Source of the DNA: Burkholderia sp. 4M9327F10
GTDB taxonomy: Bacteria > Pseudomonadota > Gammaproteobacteria > Burkholderiales > Burkholderiaceae
Direction of reading: 5' to 3'
Assembly: GCF_005503145.1 (NCBI RefSeq)
Contig: NZ_SCNV01000059.1
Coordinates: forward strand, 1 to 52,006
DNA: 52,006 bases
Every line of letters starts with the position of its first letter. Within the stretch, counting starts at the first letter, position 1. The position numbers and the translations under genes are program-made. Shown here one piece after another: positions 17,840 to 27,596 of this stretch. The notes under the pieces were generated by a model that saw nothing but the letters and a program-made list of their open reading frames with translations, had not been told where the DNA came from and did not search any database.

Positions 17840-20133
17840 TTGCCCAGGAACTGGAAGTCAGCTTGCACATGGCGTTCATGGAAGCACGCCAGGCGCGGCA
17901 CGAGTTCATTACGGTCGAACATCTTTTACTGGCCCTGTTGGACAATCCGACGGCAGCAGAGGTGTTGCGCGCATGCGCGGCCAACATCGAGGATCTGCGC
18001 CAGAACCTGCGCAACTTCATTCATGACAACACGCCGACCGTGCCGGGCACGGACGACGTCGACACGCAGCCCACGCTGGGTTTCCAGCGCGTGATCCAGC
18101 GTGCCATCATGCATGTGCAGTCCACCTCGAATGGCAAGAAGGAAGTGACCGGCGCAAATGTGCTGGTGGCGATCTTCGGCGAGAAGGACTCGCACGCCGT
18201 CTACTACCTGCAACAGCAGGGTGTGACGCGTCTCGACGTGGTGAATTTCATCTCGCACGGTATCGCCAAGACCAGCAGCACCGACGCCGCCAAGGCGAGC
18301 GATGCGAATGCCGAGTCTGACGAAGCCGCCGCGCAGAAAGAAACGCCGCTGGCCCAGTTCACGCAGAACCTGAACCAGATGGCGAAAGACGGCCGCATCG
18401 ACCCGCTGATCGGGCGCGAATCGGAAGTCGAGCGCGTGGTGCAGGTGCTGTGCCGCCGGCGCAAGAACAATCCGCTACTGGTCGGCGAGGCCGGTGTCGG
18501 CAAAACGGCGATCGCCGAAGGGCTCGCCTGGCGCATTACGCGCGGCGAAGTGCCGGATATCCTGGCCGATGCGCAGGTGTACTCGCTCGACATGGGCGCG
18601 CTGCTCGCCGGTACGAAATACCGCGGCGATTTCGAACAGCGCCTGAAGACGGTCCTCAAGGAATTGAAGGAACGCCCGCACGCCATCCTGTTCATCGACG
18701 AAATCCATACGCTGATCGGCGCGGGCGCCGCATCGGGCGGTACGCTGGATGCATCCAACCTGCTGAAGCCGGCGCTGTCCTCGGGCACGCTCAAGTGCAT
18801 TGGCGCCACGACGTTCACCGAATACCGCGGCATCTTCGAAAAAGATGCGGCATTGTCACGCCGCTTCCAGAAGGTCGATGTGACCGAGCCGACCGTCGAG
18901 CAGACGGTGGCGATCCTGCGTGGCCTGAAGTCGCGCTTCGAAGAGCACCATGGCGTGAAGTACTCGTCGGGTGCGCTGTCGGCGGCGGCTGAATTGTCGG
19001 CGCGCTTCATTACGGATCGTCATCTGCCGGATAAGGCGATTGACGTGATCGACGAAGCGGGCGCGGCGCAGCGCATCCTGCCGAAGTCGAAGCAGAAGAA
19101 GACCATCGGCAAGGGCGAGATCGAGGAAATCATCTCGAAGATCGCACGCGTGCCGGCGCAAAGCGTGTCGCAAGACGACCGCAGCAAGCTGCAAACGCTG
19201 GATCGCGACCTGAAGAGCGTGGTGTTCGGGCAAGACCCGGCTATCGACGCGCTGTCGGCGGCGATCAAGATGGCGCGCGCAGGCCTCGGCAAGCTGGACA
19301 AGCCGATCGGCGCGTTCCTGTTCTCCGGCCCGACCGGGGTCGGCAAGACCGAAGTGGCCAAGCAACTGGCGTTCACGCTGGGTATCGAGCTGATCCGCTT
19401 CGACATGTCCGAATACATGGAACGTCATGCGGTGAGCCGTCTGATTGGCGCGCCGCCGGGCTATGTCGGTTTCGACCAGGGTGGTCTGCTGACGGAAGCC
19501 GTGACCAAGAAGCCGCATTGCGTGCTGCTGCTCGACGAAATCGAGAAGGCGCATCCGGACATCTACAACGTGCTGCTGCAGGTTATGGACCACGGCACGC
19601 TGACGGACAACAACGGCCGCAAGGCGGATTTCCGCAACGTCATCATCATCATGACGACGAACGCGGGTGCCGAGGCCATGGGCAAATCGGTGATCGGCTT
19701 TACCACGCGCCGCGAAACCGGCGACGAGATGGTGGACATCAAGCGTATGTTCACGCCGGAGTTCCGCAACCGTCTGGACGCAACGATCAGCTTCCGCTCG
19801 CTCGATGAAGAAATCATCATGCGCGTGGTCGACAAGTTCCTGATGCAACTGGAAGATCAGTTGCACGAGAAGAAGGTCGACGCGTTGTTCACGGATGCGT
19901 TGCGCAAGCATCTCGCCAAGCACGGTTTCGATCCGCTGATGGGCGCGCGTCCGATGCAGCGTCTGATCCAGGACACGATCCGTCGTGCGCTGGCCGACGA
20001 ACTGCTGTTCGGCAAGCTGATGAACGGTGGCCGCGTGTCGGTGGATGTGGATGCCGAAGACAAGGTGCAGCTCACGTTCGACGAAACCCCGGCGCCGCGC
20101 AATCCGAATCCGGAAGCAGTCGAAATCGAGTAA
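17836..20133 (+). CDS. clpA: ATP-dependent Clp protease ATP-binding subunit ClpA
   Basis: This 765-residue AAA+ unfoldase feeds proteins into ClpP. I start at the ATG at 17836 (MIAQELEVSLHMAFM), which overlaps the clpS stop; the upstream in-frame ATG at 17734 lies inside clpS. An N-domain (1 to about 145) is followed by a first AAA module with Walker A GEAGVGKTAIAEG near 219 and Walker B ILFIDEIHTLIGAG. The second module has GPTGVGKTEVAKQL near 498. The ClpP-docking IGF loop is visible as GKSVIGFTTRRETGDEM near 620. No M-domain is present between the modules, which separates it from ClpB. A strong terminator follows. Confidence 0.97.
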   Translation: MIAQELEVSLHMAFMEARQARHEFITVEHLLLALLDNPTAAEVLRACAANIEDLRQNLRNFIHDNTPTVPGTDDVDTQPTLGFQRVIQRAIMHVQSTSNGKKEVTGANVLVAIFGEKDSHAVYYLQQQGVTRLDVVNFISHGIAKTSSTDAAKASDANAESDEAAAQKETPLAQFTQNLNQMAKDGRIDPLIGRESEVERVVQVLCRRRKNNPLLVGEAGVGKTAIAEGLAWRITRGEVPDILADAQVYSLDMGALLAGTKYRGDFEQRLKTVLKELKERPHAILFIDEIHTLIGAGAASGGTLDASNLLKPALSSGTLKCIGATTFTEYRGIFEKDAALSRRFQKVDVTEPTVEQTVAILRGLKSRFEEHHGVKYSSGALSAAAELSARFITDRHLPDKAIDVIDEAGAAQRILPKSKQKKTIGKGEIEEIISKIARVPAQSVSQDDRSKLQTLDRDLKSVVFGQDPAIDALSAAIKMARAGLGKLDKPIGAFLFSGPTGVGKTEVAKQLAFTLGIELIRFDMSEYMERHAVSRLIGAPPGYVGFDQGGLLTEAVTKKPHCVLLLDEIEKAHPDIYNVLLQVMDHGTLTDNNGRKADFRNVIIIMTTNAGAEAMGKSVIGFTTRRETGDEMVDIKRMFTPEFRNRLDATISFRSLDEEIIMRVVDKFLMQLEDQLHEKKVDALFTDALRKHLAKHGFDPLMGARPMQRLIQDTIRRALADELLFGKLMNGGRVSVDVDAEDKVQLTFDETPAPRNPNPEAVEIE

Positions 20134-20167
20134 GGGGTTTTCTGGCTGTACTTTAGCGGCTAAGTAA

Positions 20168-20206
20168 AAACGGCGTGGACCATTGAGGTCCACGCCGTTT
20201 TTTTAT
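20168..20206. terminator. Bidirectional terminator between clpA and dut
   Basis: A 13-bp stem (AAACGGCGTGGAC / GTCCACGCCGTTT) has a 7-nt loop. T-runs follow on both strands, seven T on the plus strand and five on the minus. It lies 35 nt after clpA and 55 nt after the dut stop. Confidence 0.9.
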
Positions 20207-20260
20207 CCGGGCCGCAACGCTTTGCGTGCGCGTGAAAGAGCTTTAAAAAAGCCCCGTGCT

Positions 20261-20707
20261 TCAGTGCTTGCCCGTGCTGCCGAAGCCGCCCGCGCCGCGT
20301 TCACTCTGCTCGAAATCGTCGACGATATTGAATTCGGCCTGTACGACCGGCACGATCACGAGTTGCGCGAGCCGCTCCATCGGATTCAGCGTGAACGTGG
20401 TCTGCCCGCGATTCCACGTCGAAATCATCAGTTGGCCTTGGTAATCCGAGTCGATCAAACCCACCAGATTCCCCAGCACGATGCCGTGCTTATGGCCCAA
20501 GCCCGAGCGCGGCAGGATCAGCGCCGCGTAGCCGGGATCGCCGACGTGGATCGCGAGACCGGTCGGCACCAGCGCCGTTTCGCCGGGCTGCAGCGTCAGC
20601 GGTTCATCGAGGCACGCGCGCAGGTCGAGGCCGGCGCTGCCGGTCGTGGCGTAGGCGGGGAGTTGGTCGCGCATGCGCGCGTCGAGAATCTTCAGGTCAA
20701 GTTTCAT
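20261..20707 (-). CDS. dut: Deoxyuridine 5'-triphosphate nucleotidohydrolase (dUTPase)
   Basis: This 148-residue protein hydrolyses dUTP to dUMP and pyrophosphate, keeping uracil out of DNA and feeding dTMP synthesis. All five trimeric dUTPase motifs are visible: TGSAGLDLRA (22-31), PRSGLGHKHGI near 66, GNLVGLIDSDYQG near 79, ERLAQLVIVP near 111 and the C-terminal ERGAGGFGSTG near 135. It lies 62 nt after the flavin monooxygenase gene and probably closes the minus-strand run that starts at ribF. coaBC-dut adjacency is common in proteobacteria; here one gene is inserted. Confidence 0.97.
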   Translation of the reverse strand: MKLDLKILDARMRDQLPAYATTGSAGLDLRACLDEPLTLQPGETALVPTGLAIHVGDPGYAALILPRSGLGHKHGIVLGNLVGLIDSDYQGQLMISTWNRGQTTFTLNPMERLAQLVIVPVVQAEFNIVDDFEQSERGAGGFGSTGKH

Positions 20708-20769
20708 GCAGTTCGGATAAGTGGATAGAGGGCCAAAAAAGCGGGATAAAAGCTCGGCATGTGACCGGT

Positions 20770-21771
20770 TTAGCGGCCAAGCTGCAACGCGTCGGCGAGC
20801 AGTTCGTAGGAGCGCAGCCGCGCGCGGTAACTGCCCGCCACGGTCAGCACCACGAGTTCGTCGGCCTGGAATTGCTCCTGCAATGCGAGCATGCGTTCGG
20901 TCACGCTCTGCGGCGTGCCGATAATGCTGCGCGGTTTCTCGCGGTCAATCACCAGTTGCTCGCGCTCGCCGTATTCCTGGGCGAGGCCTTGTTCGATGTT
21001 GGGAATCGGCGCGTTCAGGCCGTAGGCCATCTGCACGCGGCGCAGGTCGACGGCCTTCTCCAGGTCCGCCGCCTCCTGTTCCGTATCGGCACAGATCACG
21101 AACACCGCCGCTGCAAGATACGGCTGCGCTTCGTTGCCCGCCTTGAAGCGCTCGCGATACGCCTGCGCGACCTGATGGCCGAAGTGTGCGTTGATGAAGT
21201 GCGCGAACGCGAAACGAATGCCCAGTTGCGCAGCCAGCAAACCGCCGAATTCGCTCGAACCGAGCATCCAGAGTTGCGGACGGGTTTCGACCTGCGGCTG
21301 CAGCAGCACGCCGTTCGCTAGATGATCGGCGGGCAGTGTGCCATTCAGCAGGCCGACCAGATCGGCTACCTGCTGGGGAAAGATCTCGCCGCGGTTATAG
21401 TCGCCCGCGGCCACCGCTTGCGCGGTGCGCATGTCGCCGCCCGGCGCACGGCCGACACCCAGGTCGATGCGGTTCGGAAACAGCGCTTCGAGCATCATGA
21501 ACTGCTCGGCAACCTTGAACGGGCTGTAGTACGGCAGCATGATGCTGCCGGACCCCAGGCGAATGCGTTGGGTGACGCTGCCCAGGCGCGCCAGCATCAC
21601 CTCGGGACTGGGATTGGACACGCCGCGCAGCCCGTGGTGTTCGGCGCACCAGTAGCGCGTATAGCCGAGATCGTCGGCCAGTTGCGCCAGTTCGACGGTG
21701 GCGGCAATCGCGTCCGCCACCGAGTGCCCGTCGATCACGGGCGTTTGATCGAGCACGGAAAGTAGCGTCAT
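20770..21771 (-). CDS. LLM class flavin-dependent oxidoreductase (luciferase-like monooxygenase)
   Basis: This 333-residue protein of the bacterial luciferase-like superfamily has the MsnO8-type arrangement. It opens with LLSVLDQTPV and continues with YTRYWCAEHHGLRGVSNPSPEVMLARLGSVT-type sequence near 38-68. IRLGSGSIMLPYYSPFKVAEQFMMLEALFPNRIDLGVGRAPGG-type sequence follows near 70-113. These proteins use reduced FMN supplied by a partner reductase, and the substrate cannot be predicted. GGAG precedes the ATG by about 10 nt. It sits 63 nt after coaBC and 62 nt before dut. Probably it is cotranscribed with them, although its role has no evident link to either. Confidence 0.88.
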   Translation of the reverse strand: MTLLSVLDQTPVIDGHSVADAIAATVELAQLADDLGYTRYWCAEHHGLRGVSNPSPEVMLARLGSVTQRIRLGSGSIMLPYYSPFKVAEQFMMLEALFPNRIDLGVGRAPGGDMRTAQAVAAGDYNRGEIFPQQVADLVGLLNGTLPADHLANGVLLQPQVETRPQLWMLGSSEFGGLLAAQLGIRFAFAHFINAHFGHQVAQAYRERFKAGNEAQPYLAAAVFVICADTEQEAADLEKAVDLRRVQMAYGLNAPIPNIEQGLAQEYGEREQLVIDREKPRSIIGTPQSVTERMLALQEQFQADELVVLTVAGSYRARLRSYELLADALQLGR

Positions 21772-21834
21772 GACAGTACTGCTCCAAGATGACTCGAGGT
21801 TCCGGCAAGGCGAGCGCGTTCGTTGCCGGATCTT

Positions 21835-23049
21835 TTACCGGATCAGGCTCGTATCCGGCAGTCGCTTCGCGATTTCGGCGATCAGGGCGCCCGCGAGGGT
21901 CCGTTTGTCCGCGCGCGGCAGCTTCGTCGCGCCGCCCGCTTCGAACAGGACGACTTCGTTGTCGTCGAGGCCGAAGGTGAGCGGACCAAGATTGCCGATC
22001 AGAAGCGGCACATTCTTGCGCACGCGTTTTTCTTCGCCGTGTACTTCGAGATCGCCGCTCTCCGCCGCAAAGCCGACGCAGAACGGTGGGTGCGGCAGCT
22101 TCGCCACGGCTGCCAGAATGTCCGGGTTTTCAACAAAGTTGAAGGCCGGGATGGCGCGCCCGGCGGTCTTCTTGATCTTGTGGTCGCTGACATGATCGAC
22201 GCGCCAGTCGGCCACTGCCGCCACGCCGATGAAGATGTCGTAGTCAGGCACCGCGCGCATGACCGCGTCATGCATCTGCTGGGCCGTTTGCACGTCCTCG
22301 CGGAACACGCCCCACGGCGTTTCCAGCGCAACCGGCCCGGCGATCAGATGCACGTCGGCTCCGGCCTGCTGGGCCGCACGCGCCAGCGCAAAACCCATTT
22401 TGCCGCTCGAGCGGTTGGTGATGCCGCGCACCGGATCCAGCGGTTCGAAGGTCGGGCCGGCGGTCAGCAGGACACGGCGGCCGGCAAGAATCTTCGGCTG
22501 GAAAAACGAGGCAATTGCTTCGTAGGTGGCGGCAGCCTCCAGCATCCGGCCGTCGCCGACTTCGCCGCAGGCTTGCGCGCCGGAATCCGGGCCGAGCACC
22601 TGGATGCCGTCGGCACGCAGTTGCGTGACGTTGCGCTGCGTGGCCGGGTTCTGCCACATCTGGCGGTTCATCGCCGGCACGACGAGCAAGGGGCAATCCC
22701 GCGCCACGCAAAGCGTCGAGAGCAGGTCGTCGGCCATGCCGTGCGCCAGCTTGGCGAGGAAATCCGTCGAGGCGGGCGCGATAACAATCGCATCGGCTTC
22801 GCGCGACAGATCGATATGCGCCATGTTGTTCGCGATGCGCGCGTCCCACTGGCTCGTGTAGACCGGACGGCCCGAGAGCGCCTGCATGGTGACGGGAGTG
22901 ATGAACTGCGTGGCCGCTTCGGTCATGACGACCTGCACGGTGGCGCCTGCCTTGGTGAGCAGGCGCGTGAGTTCGGCGATCTTGTAGCAGGCAATCCCGC
23001 CGCTCATGCCGAGGACGAGATGTTTGCCTGCAAGTTCTGCGGTTGCCAA
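21835..23049 (-). CDS. coaBC: Bifunctional phosphopantothenoylcysteine decarboxylase / phosphopantothenate-cysteine ligase
   Basis: This 404-residue enzyme does two steps of coenzyme A synthesis: CTP-dependent joining of cysteine to 4'-phosphopantothenate, then FMN-dependent decarboxylation. The CoaC half opens LVLGMSGGIACYKIAEL and carries the active-site His context SQWDARIANNMAHIDLS and the loop VVPAMNRQMWQNPATQRN. The CoaB half begins at LAGRRVLLTAGPTFEPLDPVRGI. I choose a TTG start at 23049 (reading MATAELAGKHL) because GGAGG lies 7 nt upstream of it. The ATG at 23082 would add eleven residues and overlap lspA by no functional sequence. It begins 38 nt after the lspA stop. Confidence 0.93.
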   Translation of the reverse strand: MATAELAGKHLVLGMSGGIACYKIAELTRLLTKAGATVQVVMTEAATQFITPVTMQALSGRPVYTSQWDARIANNMAHIDLSREADAIVIAPASTDFLAKLAHGMADDLLSTLCVARDCPLLVVPAMNRQMWQNPATQRNVTQLRADGIQVLGPDSGAQACGEVGDGRMLEAAATYEAIASFFQPKILAGRRVLLTAGPTFEPLDPVRGITNRSSGKMGFALARAAQQAGADVHLIAGPVALETPWGVFREDVQTAQQMHDAVMRAVPDYDIFIGVAAVADWRVDHVSDHKIKKTAGRAIPAFNFVENPDILAAVAKLPHPPFCVGFAAESGDLEVHGEEKRVRKNVPLLIGNLGPLTFGLDDNEVVLFEAGGATKLPRADKRTLAGALIAEIAKRLPDTSLIR

Positions 23050-23087
23050 CGAAAGCCTCCGAGACAAAACAACAGCGAGCAACAGCG

Positions 23088-23588
23088 TTAGCGCGAGCTG
23101 CGGACGCGCCGTAATTCGTCGAGCACGAGCAGGATCGCGCCGATCGTAATCGCACTGTCGGCGAGGTTGAACGCCGGCCAGTGCCAGTTGCCCACGTGGA
23201 AATCGAGGAAGTCGATCACGTGGCCATAAGCCAGCCGGTCGATCACGTTGCCGAGCGCGCCGCCCAGAATCAGCGCCAATGCTGCGCAGAACATTTTCTG
23301 CGCGCCGTGGCGCTTGAGCAGATAGCAGATCACCAGCGCTGCGACGATGCCAAGGCCCGTGAACGCCCAGCGCTGCCAGCCGCCGGCCATGGCTAGGAAG
23401 CTGAAGGCGGCGCCGCGGTTGTACACGAGGATGAGGTTGAAAAACGGCGCAATCTCATGCGGTACACCGTAGGCAAACACCTTCTGCACTGCGATCTTCG
23501 TGAGCTGATCGAACAGGATCACGATCAGCGCCACGCCGAGCCACGGCGCCAGCGAACCGCTGGCAGGTTTCGACAGGGTTCTTGCCAT
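23088..23588 (-). CDS. lspA: Lipoprotein signal peptidase (signal peptidase II)
   Basis: This 166-residue inner-membrane aspartyl protease removes signal peptides from prolipoproteins. The catalytic aspartates are Asp117 in GNVIDRLAYG and Asp144 in FNLADSAITIG. Four transmembrane segments are visible, about 17-35, 70-90, 97-113 and 143-158. The VYNRGAAFSFL motif lies near 56. Its ATG shares one base with the ileS stop (TAATG), so the genes are translationally coupled. ileS-lspA is a conserved pair. Confidence 0.97.
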   Translation of the reverse strand: MARTLSKPASGSLAPWLGVALIVILFDQLTKIAVQKVFAYGVPHEIAPFFNLILVYNRGAAFSFLAMAGGWQRWAFTGLGIVAALVICYLLKRHGAQKMFCAALALILGGALGNVIDRLAYGHVIDFLDFHVGNWHWPAFNLADSAITIGAILLVLDELRRVRSSR

Positions 23589-26425
23589 TATGCCGCGCTC
23601 CTCGTTTCGCCGCTGCCAAACAGATTGCTAAAGCACCGGCCGCACAGCGACGGATGTTCGGCGTTCTCGCCGACGTCGGCGCGGTAGTGCCAGCAGCGTT
23701 CGCATTTCAGATATTTCGATGCGACCACTTCGACGCTTTCGCCTGCTTCGCTATCCACCTTCACGACCGTTGCCGCGGAGGTGATCAGCACGAACTTCAG
23801 ATCTGCGCCGAGGCTCGCCAGCGCGTCGTGGCGCGCACCGCTCGCGCGGATTTCGACTTCCGCCTGCAGCGACGAACCGATCAGGTTCGCCACGCGGGCT
23901 TCTTCCAGCGCCTTGGTGACGTCGCTGCGCACCGCGCGCAGCAGCGTCCACTTCTCGAGCAGGGCGGCGGCGTCCGCGACTTCCGGATAGGCGTGATAGG
24001 TCTCGGTGAAGATCGTTTCGCTACCCGGCTGGAACACCTTCCACGCTTCTTCTGCGGTGAACGACAGGAACGGCGCCATGATGCGCAGCAGACCCTGGGC
24101 GATGTGATACAGCGCAGTCTGGGCGGCGCGGCGCGCAACGGAGTCCGCTGCCGTGGTGTACAGGCGGTCCTTCAGCACGTCGAGGTAGAAGCCGCCGAGA
24201 TCTTCCGAGCAGAACGTCTGCAGCTTGGCCACGACCGGGTGGAACTCGTACTTGTCGTAGTGCGCGAGGATATCCGTCTGCAGATTGGCCGTCAGCGCCA
24301 CCGCATAGCGGTCGATCTCAAGCCAGTCTTCGACCGGGCGCGCGTGCTTCTCGAAGTCGAAGTCCGACAGATTGGCGAGCAGGAAGCGCAGCGTGTTGCG
24401 GATGCGGCGATAGCTCTCCGTCACGCGCTTGAGGATTTCCTCCGAGATCGCCAGTTCGCCCGAATAGTCGGTCGAGGCGATCCACAGGCGGATGATTTCC
24501 GCGCCCAGGCGGTTCGCCACTTCATGCGGGTCGATGCCGTTGCCGAGCGACTTGCTCATCTTGCGGCCTTCGCCGTCCACGGTGAAGCCGTGCGTGAGCA
24601 GCGCGTTGTAGGGCGGACGGCCGTCGAGCATCGAGGCGGTCAGCAGCGACGAATGGAACCAGCCGCGGTGCTGGTCCGAGCCTTCCAGATACAGGTCGGC
24701 CGGGAACTGCAGTTCGTCCTTGTGCGAGCCGCGCAGCACGTGCCAGTGCGTGGTGCCCGAATCGAACCACACGTCGAGCGTGTCGCGGTTCTTTTCATAC
24801 AGGTTGGCGTCGTCGCCGATCAGCTCGCGCGGATCGAGCGATTGCCACGCCTCGATGCCGGCCTTCTCGACGCGTTGCGCGACTTCTTCGAGCAATTCCA
24901 GCGTGCGCGGATGCAGCTCGCCGGTTTCCTTGTGGACGAAGAAGGCCATCGGCACGCCCCATTGGCGTTGCCGCGACAGCGTCCAGTCCGGGCGGTTGGC
25001 GATCATGCTGAAGAGGCGCTGCTTGCCCCACGACGGGTAGAACGCGGTGTTCTCGATGCCTTCGAGCGCGGTTTCGCGCAGCGTCTTGCCGCTGTCGTTC
25101 GGCTTCACATCCATGCCGGCGAACCACTGCGAGGTGGCGCGGTAGATGATCGGCGTCTTGTGACGCCAGCAGTGCATGTAGCTGTGCTCGTACTTTTGGG
25201 TGCGCAGCAGCGAGCCGGCGTTCCCGAGCGCTTCGACGATCTTCGGATTCGCTGCCCAGATCGACAGGCCACCGAACAGCGCGAGCGATTCGATATAGCG
25301 GCCATCGCCCATGACCGGGTTGATGATGTCCGAATCGGCCATGCCGTGCGCCTTGCACGACACGAAGTCTTCCACCCCGTAAGCGGGCGACGAGTGAACG
25401 ATGCCGGTGCCGCTTTCCGTCGTCACGTAGTCGCCGAGATAGACCGGGGCAGTGCGCTTGTAGCTCGGATGCGCGGAAGCAAGCGGGTGATGGAAGCGCA
25501 GGTTGGCGAGCTTCGCGCCCGTGGTGGTGGCGACCACATGGCCTTCGAGGCCGTATTGCTTCAGGCACGCTTCGACGCGCTCCTGCGCGAGGATCAGCAG
25601 GCCGCGCGGCGTATCCACCAGCGCGTAGACGATCTCCGGATGGACGTTGAGCGCCTGGTTGGCGGGGATCGTCCAGGGCGTCGTGGTCCAGATCACGATG
25701 CCGCCTTCGCTGCGCGGCAAGGCGGCGAGGCCGAACGCCTGCGCGGTCTTTTCCGGGTCGGCGAAGGCGAACAGCACGTCGATGGTCGGATCGGTCTTGT
25801 CCGCGTACTCGACTTCCGCCTCAGCCAGCGCCGAACCGCAGTCGAAGCACCAGTTCACCGGCTTCAGGCCGCGGAACACGTAGCCCTTTTCAATGATCTT
25901 CGCGAGCGCGCGGATTTCGCCGGCTTCGTTCGAGAAGTTCATGGTCTTGTACGGGTTGTCCCAGTCGCCAAGCACACCGAGACGGCGGAAACCGAGCTTC
26001 TGCTTTTCGATCTGCTCGGTGGCGTAGGCGCGCGCCTTCTGCATCACCTCGGCGGCCGGCAGCGATTTGCCGAACTGCTTTTCGATCTGGATTTCGATGG
26101 GCATGCCGTGGCAGTCCCAGCCCGGCACGTAGGCCGCGTCGAAGCCGGCCATATTGCGCGCCTTGACGACCATGTCCTTGAGGATCTTGTTCACCGCGTG
26201 GCCGAGGTGGATGTCGCCGTTGGCATACGGCGGGCCGTCGTGCAGGACGAACTTCTTGCGCCCCTTGGAAGCCGCCCGGATCGTTTCGTAGACCTTGCGT
26301 TCCTGCCATTCCTTGACCCATTGCGGCTCGCGCTTGGGCAGGTCGCCACGCATCGGAAACGGCGTGTCGAGCAGGTTGACCGGGTAGCGGGACTGCGGTT
26401 TCGAATCGGCTTTCTTGTTGCTCAT
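23588..26425 (-). CDS. ileS: Isoleucyl-tRNA synthetase
   Basis: This 945-residue class I aminoacyl-tRNA synthetase charges tRNA-Ile and edits valine. The HIGH motif appears as PYANGDIHLGHAVNKI near 65 and KMSKS as GRKMSKSLGNG near 617. The WTTTPWTIPAN editing-domain sequence is near 200. The C-terminal zinc finger CERCWHYRADVG...CGRCF is present, as in the bacterial type 1 (E. coli-like) enzyme. It runs straight into lspA with a 1-nt overlap and follows ribF by 175 bp. The 959-codon open frame on the opposite strand is a shadow produced by high GC. Confidence 0.98.
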   Translation of the reverse strand: MSNKKADSKPQSRYPVNLLDTPFPMRGDLPKREPQWVKEWQERKVYETIRAASKGRKKFVLHDGPPYANGDIHLGHAVNKILKDMVVKARNMAGFDAAYVPGWDCHGMPIEIQIEKQFGKSLPAAEVMQKARAYATEQIEKQKLGFRRLGVLGDWDNPYKTMNFSNEAGEIRALAKIIEKGYVFRGLKPVNWCFDCGSALAEAEVEYADKTDPTIDVLFAFADPEKTAQAFGLAALPRSEGGIVIWTTTPWTIPANQALNVHPEIVYALVDTPRGLLILAQERVEACLKQYGLEGHVVATTTGAKLANLRFHHPLASAHPSYKRTAPVYLGDYVTTESGTGIVHSSPAYGVEDFVSCKAHGMADSDIINPVMGDGRYIESLALFGGLSIWAANPKIVEALGNAGSLLRTQKYEHSYMHCWRHKTPIIYRATSQWFAGMDVKPNDSGKTLRETALEGIENTAFYPSWGKQRLFSMIANRPDWTLSRQRQWGVPMAFFVHKETGELHPRTLELLEEVAQRVEKAGIEAWQSLDPRELIGDDANLYEKNRDTLDVWFDSGTTHWHVLRGSHKDELQFPADLYLEGSDQHRGWFHSSLLTASMLDGRPPYNALLTHGFTVDGEGRKMSKSLGNGIDPHEVANRLGAEIIRLWIASTDYSGELAISEEILKRVTESYRRIRNTLRFLLANLSDFDFEKHARPVEDWLEIDRYAVALTANLQTDILAHYDKYEFHPVVAKLQTFCSEDLGGFYLDVLKDRLYTTAADSVARRAAQTALYHIAQGLLRIMAPFLSFTAEEAWKVFQPGSETIFTETYHAYPEVADAAALLEKWTLLRAVRSDVTKALEEARVANLIGSSLQAEVEIRASGARHDALASLGADLKFVLITSAATVVKVDSEAGESVEVVASKYLKCERCWHYRADVGENAEHPSLCGRCFSNLFGSGETRSAA

Positions 26426-26600
26426 GGTGTGGTCGCGGTGAATTCTTTCGATGCGCGGTAAGTGCGCGATTTGCGCACGAAGCGCGGGGCGTTGGGCGCG
26501 CCCGGCAGGCCTGTTCCGTGATCCACGGACGCCCTTCGATGCGCGCGGCGAGGGCGCGTGCTGCGCTCAATCCTGAGAGCGCCGGCACGCACCGCGGCGG

Positions 26601-27596
26601 CTATCTAATTCGATCCGTGGCTGAAGTCGCGAAGCCGGTCGAGCGGCTGCCCGGCGTGCCGGTGCCTACCGCCGCAAACCACGCACGCGCGTTGGCGACG
26701 TCGCGGGCGATGGCGGCGGTTAGCGTTTCGAGGTCGATGTACTTTTCCTCATCACGCAGCTTCTTCAGGAATTCGACCCGTACGAGTTTGCCGTAAGCGT
26801 CGCCATGCCAGTCGAGCAGATGGACTTCAAGCAGCACGCGGCCGGAATCGTCGACGGTAGGGCGCAGGCCGAGGCTTGCGACGCCCGGCACCGGTTCTGC
26901 CTCGATGCCGTGTACGCGCACCACGAAAATGCCCGCCAGCGCCGGGCGCTTGTGGGCGATCGGCAGGTTCAGCGTGGGAAAGCCGAGGTCGCGGCCGAGC
27001 TTCATGCCGTGCACCACGTGGCCGCTGATCAGGTAATCGCGGCCGAGCGCGGCACGCGCGGCGTCGAGATCGCCCGCCACCAGCGCCGCGCGCACACCCG
27101 AGCTGGAGATGCGCGCGCCGGACGGGTCTGCGACGGTCGCCATCTGCTCGACTTCAAAGCCGTGCTGCTCGCCCGCCGCTTTCAGCGAGCCGAAGTCGCC
27201 CGCACGCTTCGCGCCGTAGCGGAAATCGTCGCCGATCATCACCCAGCGCGCATGCAGGCCGTTGACGATGATCCGTTCGACGAAGGTATCCGGCGACTGG
27301 CTGGCAAAGGTGTGATTGAAGTGCTCGACCACGACCCGGTCCACGCCGTTGGTGCGCAGCGCCTCCAGCTTGTCGCGCAGCATGGCGATGCGCGGCGGCG
27401 CGCCGGCCGGATTGAAGAATTCGCGCGGGTGCGGCTCGAAAGTCATCACGCAGACGGGCAGCCCGCGCGCGTCGGCCGCCGCCCGCACATGGGCGAGCAG
27501 AGCCTGATGGCCGCGGTGGACACCGTCGAAGTTGCCGATGGTCAGGGCGCAGGGCGCACGGCTCTCGGCATTGGGAAGACCGCGGAAGACTCTCAC
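26601..27596 (-). CDS. ribF: Bifunctional riboflavin kinase / FAD synthetase
   Basis: This 331-residue enzyme phosphorylates riboflavin to FMN and adenylylates FMN to FAD. The adenylyltransferase half opens TIGNFDGVHRGHQALL (HxGH-type motif near 27-33) and has FRYGAKRAGDFGSL near 143. The kinase half carries SGHVVHGMKLGRDLGFPTLNL near 191-211. The start is a GTG at 27596 (reading MRVFRGLPNAES) without a strong ribosome binding site. ribF-ileS-lspA is the classical order, and the 175 bp between ribF and ileS leaves room for a second promoter. No FMN riboswitch is evident upstream. Confidence 0.96.
   Translation of the reverse strand: MRVFRGLPNAESRAPCALTIGNFDGVHRGHQALLAHVRAAADARGLPVCVMTFEPHPREFFNPAGAPPRIAMLRDKLEALRTNGVDRVVVEHFNHTFASQSPDTFVERIIVNGLHARWVMIGDDFRYGAKRAGDFGSLKAAGEQHGFEVEQMATVADPSGARISSSGVRAALVAGDLDAARAALGRDYLISGHVVHGMKLGRDLGFPTLNLPIAHKRPALAGIFVVRVHGIEAEPVPGVASLGLRPTVDDSGRVLLEVHLLDWHGDAYGKLVRVEFLKKLRDEEKYIDLETLTAAIARDVANARAWFAAVGTGTPGSRSTGFATSATDRIR

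Noticed and set aside
23582..26461. 959-codon plus-strand open frame opposite ileS
   Set aside because: Antisense shadow of ileS; low-complexity Arg/His/Val content and no recognisable motif.
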